From NCBI GenBank assembly GCA_900540425.1, contig UQFU01000054.1, positions 1 to 12,135 on the forward strand: 12,135 nucleotides of DNA. Reading direction: 5' to 3'. This DNA comes from an uncultured Alphaproteobacteria bacterium. GTDB taxonomy: Bacteria; Pseudomonadota; Alphaproteobacteria; RF32; CAG-239. This document shows positions 6,632 to 12,135 of the stretch, piece by piece (position 1 is the first letter of the stretch; each line of letters begins with the position of its first letter). A program made the translations under genes and the position numbers. The notes under the pieces are model-generated. The model saw only the letters and a program-made list of their open reading frames with translations, was not told the DNA's origin and made no database searches.

Positions 6632-7522
6632 TCAGGTATTGCGCTCCCTGCCGTTATTAAGTCTTATTTCGGGATTTTCCGGCGTTTTGCGGAGCCTGAT
6701 ACCTATTTTTCCCTTAAATCTTAAATCCAGGATAGTTAATTTACGTTTAAGAATGCCCTTTGTTGTGTTTAATTTTATCAATTTTTTCCAGGCCGCTTCC
6801 GCATTCTCCTCCGGAAGCTTAATGGTTATGCCGTCGCGAATATCGTCCAACACCAGATTCCACCGCCGCTTGGAAATAAAATTGGCAACCTTCACCCGTT
6901 CAAAAACCGCTTTGTCTTTCTTGATAATCCTTAACAGGCCGTTGATATTTTCCGGCGCTCCGGCCCCCACAATCAGAAGCAATGGTTTGTCGGGCACATA
7001 TTCGGCATCAATAACCTTGCCGTCCTCGTCAATCGGATGAAACTTCTCCGAAATCTGCCACAAGGACTGAACTTCCTTTTCTCGCAGAGAAATGCTGACA
7101 ACATTGGGCAAAAAGGTCTTTTTTACCGCCGCCTGCCGAACCCAGGGCAAAGTCTCCAAACGTCTTTGCAGGGCATAAACATCAACTTCAAAAATATTGT
7201 CCTCGCGCGATAGCCCGATCGCTTTCAGCAACGCAGCCTTGTCGGTACGCTTGCGTCCCTGAATGACAATCTCGTCAATCGTAAAACCGAGCCGGTCGGT
7301 AAAGTCATAAAAATCCTGCTGCAAAGATTCAAACTTCTTGCTGACCAGACTTTCCTTAACCGTCACGGTTACAAATGCGGCAGCCCCGACAAGCGCCAGG
7401 ATAAACAAACTGCCGAGCAGCCGCTGCGGCCACTCCCGCGGCAAAAAGACCCTGTTGTCCGCAGGCTGGGAGGCTTTCTTCGGCTGTTGATCCTCACTCT
7501 TATTTTCCGGGGTTTCAGACAT
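6632..7522 (-). CDS. ftsQ: Cell division protein FtsQ
   Basis: FtsQ is a bitopic inner-membrane protein that links early and late division proteins through the FtsQLB complex. The 296 residues show a charged cytoplasmic N-terminus (1-35) and one membrane helix (about 36-56). A periplasmic POTRA domain follows (about 80-150), including VDVYALQRRLETLPWVRQA and the FLPNVVSISLREKEVQSLWQ region. A second beta domain with RRWNLVLDDIRDGITIKL (219-236) comes next, ending in KLTILDLRFKGKIGIRLRK. All are typical of alphaproteobacterial FtsQ. The ATG lies only 3 bases after the murB stop. The nearest purine-rich stretch, GGGGA, is about 14 bases upstream, so translation may be coupled to murB. In related clusters ddl lies between murB and ftsQ; there is no room for it here. 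Confidence 0.92.
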   Translation of the reverse strand: MSETPENKSEDQQPKKASQPADNRVFLPREWPQRLLGSLFILALVGAAAFVTVTVKESLVSKKFESLQQDFYDFTDRLGFTIDEIVIQGRKRTDKAALLKAIGLSREDNIFEVDVYALQRRLETLPWVRQAAVKKTFLPNVVSISLREKEVQSLWQISEKFHPIDEDGKVIDAEYVPDKPLLLIVGAGAPENINGLLRIIKKDKAVFERVKVANFISKRRWNLVLDDIRDGITIKLPEENAEAAWKKLIKLNTTKGILKRKLTILDLRFKGKIGIRLRKTPENPEIRLNNGRERNT

Positions 7523-7525
7523 TGC

Positions 7526-8458
7526 TTATTTGCTAATCCCCATCCGTTTGACTTCCCATTCCAGAGTAATCGAAGTCGCTTCTTTTACTCTTGAAACAAT
7601 CGTTTCGCCCAGCGTCTCCAAATCATGGGCCGTTGCGTTTCCGGTGTTAATCAGAAAATTGCAGTGTTTTTCCGAAACCTTCGCCCCATTAACGGACAGC
7701 CCGCAGCAGCCGGCTTTTTTAATCAGCTCCCAGGCGCGCAGCCCCTCGGGATTTTTAAAAGTCGACCCCGCCGTCCGCTCATTATAAGGCTGGCTCTGCA
7801 TCCGGTATTGCTTTTGCTCTTCCAAAATCTTGCCAATCTGCTCCCTGGACGACGGCTCGGTTCTGAAAGTTATGGACGTGATAATCCAGTCGTCGGGAAA
7901 AAAGCTGCTCCGATAAGACAACATCAAATCCTCCACGCCGACGACCGCCTGCTCCCCGTTTCCGTTCACAATGGTTGCCGACTGAATCACGTCTTTGACC
8001 GACCGTCCGAAACAGCCGGCGTTCGTTTTCACCGACCCGCCGATAACACCGGGAATGGAACACAAAAATTCCAGCCCGCCGCGTTCCTGCTCCAGCATAA
8101 CCTTCTTCAGCTCCACGTTCTTCACCCCGGCAAAACAGGTAATGCTCTTGTCCTCGTTGACAATGATGCGTCGAAAATATTTGCTGTCCAGTTTAATCAC
8201 CACACCCGGAATCCCGCCGTCGCGCACCAACAGGTTGGAACCGCCGCCGACGACGCAAATCGGCAGGTTATAAGACTTGGTTTTCAAAAACAGCGCCAGA
8301 TCTTTTTCGTCATGGGGGCTAAACATCACCTCCGCCGGCCCCCCGACGGCAAACCAGGTGTATTTCGACATTGGAACGTCTTTCTTATACGTCCCTTTCA
8401 CTTCCGGCAAAATCTCCACCAAATTGTCCTTAAACCACTTTTTTGACTTTCTGAACAT
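7526..8458 (-). CDS. murB: UDP-N-acetylenolpyruvoylglucosamine reductase MurB
   Basis: MurB is the cytoplasmic flavoenzyme that uses NADPH to reduce UDP-GlcNAc-enolpyruvate to UDP-MurNAc, the second step of peptidoglycan precursor synthesis. The 310-residue protein has the FAD-binding YTWFAVGGPAEV (33-44), GGGSNLLV (71-78) and SIPGVIGGSVKTNAG (134-148). Also visible are the SYRSSFF segment (181-187), GSTFKNP with the catalytic Ser (231-237), NGAKVSEKHCNFLINTG (257-273), and a C-terminal LEWEVKRMG with the proton-relay Glu. The lack of the longer type I insertion suggests the short type II form. The frame stays open to 8764, but that part overlaps murG and looks non-coding. The ATG at 8458 has a perfect AGGAGG six bases upstream and begins MFRKSKKWF, so it is the real start. 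It lies 28 bases after the murG stop, where murC would usually be. Confidence 0.95.
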   Translation of the reverse strand: MFRKSKKWFKDNLVEILPEVKGTYKKDVPMSKYTWFAVGGPAEVMFSPHDEKDLALFLKTKSYNLPICVVGGGSNLLVRDGGIPGVVIKLDSKYFRRIIVNEDKSITCFAGVKNVELKKVMLEQERGGLEFLCSIPGVIGGSVKTNAGCFGRSVKDVIQSATIVNGNGEQAVVGVEDLMLSYRSSFFPDDWIITSITFRTEPSSREQIGKILEEQKQYRMQSQPYNERTAGSTFKNPEGLRAWELIKKAGCCGLSVNGAKVSEKHCNFLINTGNATAHDLETLGETIVSRVKEATSITLEWEVKRMGISK

Positions 8459-8464
8459 GACTTT

Positions 8465-8470
8465 CCTCCT
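8465..8470 (-). promoter_or_regulatory. Ribosome binding site deciding the murB start
   Basis: Perfect AGGAGG on the minus strand, six bases before the ATG at 8458. It fixes the murB start and rules out the 102-codon upstream extension that would overlap murG. Confidence 0.85.
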
Positions 8471-8486
8471 GGAAAAATATTTTAAA

Positions 8487-9605
8487 TCACCACTTGACGC
8501 TGATTTCTTTTTCAATGGCGTCGGCCAAACGTTCGGCGGCATTCTTAATCCCGACCTTATGCGCCTTGTCCGACATTTTTTTAAGCTCTTTGGGATTTTT
8601 GATAAAATCTTCAAGCAGTTCTTTAAGCTTCTGAACGGTAAAATCTTTTTGTTTGAGCACAATGCCCGCCCCGGCTTTGTTGATTTCGGCGGCATTCTGC
8701 GTCTGATGATCGTCGGCGGCAATCGGCAGCGGCACCAAAATTGAAGGAACGCCGGCAACCGCAATTTCCGAAACCGACGAAGCGCCGGCCCGCGAAATAA
8801 TCAAATGCGTTCCCGCATACAACTCATCCATATTGCCAAAGAAATGCGAAACCGTCACCTCCGCTTTGGTTGCCGCATAAGCTTCTTGCAGGCTCTTGAC
8901 GTCGCAATCGCGGCATTGCTGAAAAATGCGCAGTTTTTTCTGCTGGCTCTCCGGCAATTCGGCAACCGCCTGCGGAATAACCTCGGCAAACACCTTAGCT
9001 CCCTGGCTGCCGCCCAAAACCATCAGCTGAAACTTTTGCGCCGCCGTCCGCTCCGGATAATCATGGCCGGCAAGAAGGGCTATCGATTGCCGCACCGGCA
9101 TTCCGGTAACCGCCTGCCGTCCGTTTTTGGGAGCGTATTTAACATTGCGAAAGCTCTGCGCCGTCAGCTCGGCATATTTGCTCAAAAAACGATTTGTCCG
9201 GCTCATGACTGCATTTTGTTCATGAATAACCAAATCGCGCCCCAGCAAAATTGCCGCCATTGCCGCCGGAAAAGAAGCATAGCCGCCAAACCCGACCACG
9301 CAGGCCGGACGGTTCTTAAGCATAAAAACGCCGGCCTGCATAATCCCGACGCAAGTCTTGAACAAACTTTTGATTTTGAACCACCGCGACTTTCCGACCA
9401 GAGCCCCCGCATAAACCGCATAATTGGGAATTTCCCCCAGCCGGCCTTTATAATTGTTCTTGCCCCGGTTGTCGGTAATCAGCGCCAAACGGTATCCGCG
9501 TTTCAAAAGTTCTTCCGCCAAAGCTTCGGCCGGATAAACATGTCCGCCGGTTCCCCCTGCGGTCAGCACAATCAAAGGCTTTTCTTTTTTTCTAATATGT
9601 TTCAT
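8487..9605 (-). CDS. murG: UDP-GlcNAc:lipid I N-acetylglucosaminyltransferase MurG
   Basis: MurG is the peripheral inner-membrane GT28 glycosyltransferase that adds GlcNAc to lipid I to make lipid II. With the start at 9605 it has 372 residues. The N-terminal lipid I-binding half has TAGGTGGHVYPA (15-26), VGFGGYASFP (104-113) and HEQNAV (128-133). The C-terminal half has the UDP-sugar-binding GGSQGAK (198-204) and SRAGASSVSEIAVAGVPSIL (271-290), followed by PIAADDHQTQNA (294-305). An ATG five codons further upstream (9620) is possible. However, GGAGG at 9612-9616 lies six bases before the ATG at 9605 and would fall inside the longer coding region, so 9605 is preferred. The gene overlaps the end of ftsW by 14 bases, so the two are translationally linked. 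murC, usually next, is absent. Confidence 0.95.
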   Translation of the reverse strand: MKHIRKKEKPLIVLTAGGTGGHVYPAEALAEELLKRGYRLALITDNRGKNNYKGRLGEIPNYAVYAGALVGKSRWFKIKSLFKTCVGIMQAGVFMLKNRPACVVGFGGYASFPAAMAAILLGRDLVIHEQNAVMSRTNRFLSKYAELTAQSFRNVKYAPKNGRQAVTGMPVRQSIALLAGHDYPERTAAQKFQLMVLGGSQGAKVFAEVIPQAVAELPESQQKKLRIFQQCRDCDVKSLQEAYAATKAEVTVSHFFGNMDELYAGTHLIISRAGASSVSEIAVAGVPSILVPLPIAADDHQTQNAAEINKAGAGIVLKQKDFTVQKLKELLEDFIKNPKELKKMSDKAHKVGIKNAAERLADAIEKEISVKW

Positions 9606-10725
9606 CTTTATCCTCCGCATGAACGTTTCTACGCGTAATCGCCAGCAGCATTCCCATTCCGAGCGCCGTTGCCAGCAAAGAAGAACCGCCGTAAGAAATA
9701 AACGGCAGGGTCATCCCCTTGGTCGGCATCAGATGCAGGGTCGAAGCCATATTGATAATCCCCTGAAATCCGAACGAGGCGCTCAGCGCCGCCGCCGACA
9801 ATATAATAAACAGATTGTTGTCCTTTAGCGAAATCAGCATCGAACGGATCACAATCACCGCAAACACCGCCACAATCAGCAGGCACAAAAGCATGCCGTA
9901 TTCTTCGGCGGCTACCGCAAAAATAAAATCGGTATGCGCATCGGGAATATTGAGCTTGACCACGCCCTCGCCCGGCCCCATGCCGAACAAACTGCCGTTA
10001 TGAAATGCCTCCATTGACTTTTTGACCTGATAACTGAGCTCGCCGCCGGAAGCCAAAAACTGGTCGACACGGGTGTGAACATGGTCAAAAGTAAAATAAG
10101 CCATGACAATCATTCCCACAAAAGCGACGCCCAAAACCGCAATAAACTTCATCGACAATCCGGCCAAAAAGAACTCAAACAGCCAAATCACCGAAACCAC
10201 AATCGTCATACCGACGTCAGGCTGCATCAACAACAGGCTGACCGTAAAAGCATACAGACTCATGGAAAGCAAATTCCCCGGAAAATCCTGATATCGCTTC
10301 TGCCCGTCAAACAGCCAGGCCGCCACCACTGCAAAAGTCGGCTTAATAAATTCCGAAGGCTGCAAAGAAAACCCGAAAATTCTGATCCAACGGGTCGCTC
10401 CCTTAATTTCTTCGCCCCAAAACATCGTCAAAATCATCAGAAAAATCGTTCCCGCATAACCGACAATGGCAATTCGGCGGATTGTCTTGAGGTTCTGCAT
10501 GGAAAGAAACAGCATCAGCCCCACGGCCAACGGAATAAACACCAACTGGCGCTTAACGAAATGGAAGCTGTCAATGCCGATACGGTTAGCCACCGCCGGA
10601 CCGGCCGAAAAATTCAGAAACACGCCAATAAAAACCAAAGTGCCGATAAGCATCAGCAACGTCTTGTCAACCGTCCACCACCAGTTGCCCAAAATGCTGC
10701 GGCTGTTTCTTGAAAACGTAAACAC
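9592..10725 (-). CDS. ftsW: Septal peptidoglycan polymerase FtsW
   Basis: FtsW is the SEDS-family glycosyltransferase that polymerises lipid II at the division site together with the class B penicillin-binding protein FtsI. The 377-residue protein has about ten hydrophobic segments. SEDS motifs are KGATRWIRIFGFSLQPSEF (108-126), LLMQPDVGMT with the presumed catalytic Asp (165-174), GEGVVKLNIPDAHTDFIF (252-269) and GMTLPFISYGGSS (337-349). The start is GTG at 10725 with purine-rich GGGAGAGGG (10731-10739) just upstream. It lies 15 bases after the mraY stop; murD normally sits between these two genes in alphaproteobacterial clusters and is missing. FtsW is preferred over RodA because of the dcw location and the murG overlap. 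Confidence 0.95.
   Translation of the reverse strand: MFTFSRNSRSILGNWWWTVDKTLLMLIGTLVFIGVFLNFSAGPAVANRIGIDSFHFVKRQLVFIPLAVGLMLFLSMQNLKTIRRIAIVGYAGTIFLMILTMFWGEEIKGATRWIRIFGFSLQPSEFIKPTFAVVAAWLFDGQKRYQDFPGNLLSMSLYAFTVSLLLMQPDVGMTIVVSVIWLFEFFLAGLSMKFIAVLGVAFVGMIVMAYFTFDHVHTRVDQFLASGGELSYQVKKSMEAFHNGSLFGMGPGEGVVKLNIPDAHTDFIFAVAAEEYGMLLCLLIVAVFAVIVIRSMLISLKDNNLFIILSAAALSASFGFQGIINMASTLHLMPTKGMTLPFISYGGSSLLATALGMGMLLAITRRNVHAEDKDETY
9612..9616 (-). promoter_or_regulatory. Ribosome binding site deciding the murG start
   Basis: GGAGG on the minus strand, inside the last codons of ftsW, six bases before the ATG at 9605. It favours this start over the in-frame ATG at 9620. Confidence 0.75.
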
Positions 10726-10740
10726 CTCGGCCCTCTCCCG

Positions 10741-11826
10741 TTATCTCATTGCCAATGCCGGCAAACCGGCCAGCAACAACATCAGCGCCACAATCCAAAA
10801 ACGCAGCACGACCGTCGTCTCGGGCCAGCCGCATTGTTCAAAATGATGATGTATCGGCGCCATTTTAAAAACGCGCCGCCCGGTGCGCTTGAACCAAAAA
10901 ACCTGTATCATCACCGAAAGCGCTTCCAGCACAAAAACCCCGCCGACAATCGCCAGCATAACTTCCTGCTTCAGCATTACCGCCACCGTCCCGAGCAAAG
11001 CCCCCAAGGCCAAAGACCCGGTGTCGCCCATAAAGACCTTCGCCGGCGGGGCATTAAACCACAAAAAGCCGACGCACCCTCCGGCAACCGCAGCACAAAC
11101 CACAGCAACCTCGCCCATCCCCGGCAACGCGCGAACATAAAAATACTGCGCAACATCTGTTCCGCAAACATAAGCCGCCAATGCAAAGAAAGCAAAAGCC
11201 GCCACCAGCAGACCGCCTGCCAAACCGTCCAAGCCGTCGCTGAGATTAACCGCATTGGAAGCCCCGGCAATCACCACCATCGCAAAGGGAACATAAAACA
11301 GCCACAAATTCAGCGCCAGATTTTTAAAATAGGGAATTGTCAGCGAATAACGGCTGCCCGCCGGCGTATAATAAGAAATGACCAGAACCGAAACCAACGC
11401 CGTCATAAATTGCAGCAACAGTTTCATCTTGGCCGTCATCGCATTGGAAGTCTGTTTGGTAACTTTCACATAATCATCGGCAAAACCGACCACCCCATAA
11501 ATCCACATAACTGCCAGACAAACCCAAACCATCGGATTAAGCAAACTGGCAAACAGCAAAATTGCCGCGGTTGCCGTTCCCAAAATCAGCAAACCGCCCA
11601 TCGTCGGCGTTCCTTTTTTGGTCAGAAGATGCGACTGGGGACCGTCTTCGCGAATGGGCTGTCCTTTTTTCTGATGATGATGTAAAAATTCAATCAAACG
11701 GCCGCCAAACAACAACCCCAACGCTAAAGCCGCAAAAAAAGCCAGCGCCGCCCGGGACGGCACGGTCAGCCAGCTTTGCATCCATTCCGCCTGCTCCGCC
11801 GACGGATATAACAGATTATATAACAT
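10741..11826 (-). CDS. mraY: Phospho-N-acetylmuramoyl-pentapeptide transferase MraY
   Basis: MraY is the integral membrane enzyme that moves phospho-MurNAc-pentapeptide from UDP onto undecaprenyl phosphate to form lipid I. The 361 residues form about ten membrane helices. Conserved sites are KKGTPTMGG (70-78), GFADDYVKV with the metal-binding Asp pair D117/D118, NAVNLSDGLDGLAGG (191-205), VFMGDTGSLALG with D268 (264-275), and the MAPIHHHFE histidine motif (322-330). Length and motifs match the family fully. The ATG at 11826 has GAGGGA at 11835-11840, eight bases upstream. It is the first dcw gene in the window; murF, usually just before it, is not present in the 309 bases upstream, so transcription may start here. 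Confidence 0.97.
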   Translation of the reverse strand: MLYNLLYPSAEQAEWMQSWLTVPSRAALAFFAALALGLLFGGRLIEFLHHHQKKGQPIREDGPQSHLLTKKGTPTMGGLLILGTATAAILLFASLLNPMVWVCLAVMWIYGVVGFADDYVKVTKQTSNAMTAKMKLLLQFMTALVSVLVISYYTPAGSRYSLTIPYFKNLALNLWLFYVPFAMVVIAGASNAVNLSDGLDGLAGGLLVAAFAFFALAAYVCGTDVAQYFYVRALPGMGEVAVVCAAVAGGCVGFLWFNAPPAKVFMGDTGSLALGALLGTVAVMLKQEVMLAIVGGVFVLEALSVMIQVFWFKRTGRRVFKMAPIHHHFEQCGWPETTVVLRFWIVALMLLLAGLPALAMR

Positions 11827-11878
11827 TGCAATAGTCCCTCATTAAGTATACTTGAACATAATTTTAGCACCTATTTCT

Positions 11879-11908
11879 AAAATAAAGCTTAATAAGAATA
11901 AATTACAA
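11879..11908 (-). promoter_or_regulatory. Weak candidate promoter for mraY and the dcw operon
   Basis: On the minus strand TTGTAA (complement of 11903-11908) and TATTTT (complement of 11879-11884) are separated by 18 bases, each with four of six consensus matches. A better -10 alone, TAAAAT (complement of 11861-11866), has no good -35. AT-rich sequence makes such matches common, so this only marks where a promoter is expected. Confidence 0.25.
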
Positions 11909-11956
11909 ACAGAAATAAGACACACCTTTGCCCCATACCATGGCTTTTTCTCTTTC

Positions 11957-12111
11957 CTGTCACAGCGCAGCATTTCCCCTATTCTGCTATGCCGGCCTAT
12001 CCCCTATTCTGTCCCTCCAGCCTGTTTTTTTATCTGTCCCTCCGGCCTCTTTTTTATCTGTCACTCTGACCTGTTTTTTCATCTGTCACTCCGGCCTCCG
12101 AGCCGGAGTCC
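11957..12111. repeat. Degenerate tandem repeat, about six units of 24-29 bp
   Basis: Units beginning with CTG start at 11957, 11984, 12009, 12034, 12058 and 12083, giving lengths of 27, 25, 25, 24 and 25. The typical unit is CTGTCCCTCCGGCCT followed by a T run and AT. The first two units carry CCCCTATT in place of the T run. The last unit has the GC-rich palindrome in place of the T run. This looks like local amplification of a palindromic intergenic element followed by divergence. Confidence 0.7.
12088..12109. repeat. GC-rich palindromic intergenic element
   Basis: A perfect 8-bp stem ACTCCGGC (12088-12095) pairs with GCCGGAGT (12102-12109) around a 6-base loop, flanked by CTGTC on the left and CCAGG on the right. 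From memory, its form (TGTCA, GC-rich hairpin, TCCAG) resembles dispersed intergenic palindromes common in alphaproteobacterial genomes. There is no T tract next to it, so it is not an obvious terminator. Confidence 0.6.
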
Positions 12112-12135
12112 AGGTCAATATTGATTCCTTAACCG

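Larger units (their letters stand above)
11827..12135. other. Non-coding region upstream of mraY
   Basis: This stretch of 309 bases holds no credible gene. The part nearest mraY (about 11827-11935) is AT-rich and is the probable promoter and leader region. The part from 11957 to 12111 is a degenerate 25-bp tandem repeat ending in a GC-rich palindrome. An open frame on the plus strand (11852-12124) encodes only repeat-derived Phe/Cys/Pro-rich sequence and is not counted as a gene. The last 24 bases show nothing recognisable. Confidence 0.7.

Noticed and set aside
8459..8764. A 102-codon in-frame extension of murB
   Set aside because: It overlaps the 3' end of murG, is Arg/Lys/Pro-rich without MurB homology, and a perfect AGGAGG marks the internal ATG at 8458.
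8805..9638. A 277-codon open frame on the plus strand opposite murG
   Set aside because: It is antisense to a complete murG with all motifs; the protein is His/Arg/Gln-rich and looks like a shadow.
11852..12124. A 90-codon plus-strand open frame in the region upstream of mraY
   Set aside because: Its C-terminal half is only the translated tandem repeat, there is no ribosome binding site, and the rest is AT-rich leader sequence.

Overview
The window looks like a chromosomal piece of an alphaproteobacterium. Three things point there: a division and cell-wall (dcw) cluster in alphaproteobacterial order, a long FtsZ with an acidic linker ending in the [10 protein letters not shown] peptide, and an FtsA tail of the QVRIGRP type. 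All three stop codons (TAA, TAG, TGA) end recognisable genes, so I see no sign of a changed genetic code. A specific lineage, such as an uncultured host-associated Rhodospirillales-like group, would only be a guess.

Layout on the plus strand: the 3' part of a DUF3108 gene (3-713), entering from outside the window, is followed after 5 bases by a peptidase-U32 family gene most like trhP/yegQ, a tRNA U34 hydroxylation factor (719-2119). A symmetrical hairpin at 2141-2169 separates this pair from convergent genes.

Layout on the minus strand: two tandem genes (2753-3409, then 2168-2734) encode paralogous small membrane proteins of unknown function. They share a similar AT-rich leader and have no visible Shine-Dalgarno sequence. 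A good sigma-70-like promoter precedes the first.

The rest, read right to left on the minus strand, is a compact dcw operon: mraY, ftsW, murG, murB, ftsQ, ftsA, ftsZ, ending in a strong intrinsic terminator at 3524-3554. MraY and MurG make lipid I and lipid II, FtsW polymerises glycan at the septum, MurB makes UDP-MurNAc, and FtsQ, FtsA and FtsZ build the division ring. The usual ATP-dependent ligases (murD after mraY, murC after murG, ddl after murB) are all missing, with only 3-28 bases at the places where they would sit. Upstream of mraY there is no murF but about 300 bases of non-coding DNA, with a degenerate 25-bp tandem repeat and a GC-rich palindrome.

The strangest feature is ftsA. 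The frame is intact from 6597 to 5338 except for one TAA at 5542-5544, which cuts off the last fifth of the protein (end of the actin fold plus the membrane-targeting helix). Removing six bases around the stop restores the usual LDKQVRIGRP junction. It is either a real split or interrupted essential gene, or a sequencing or assembly error.
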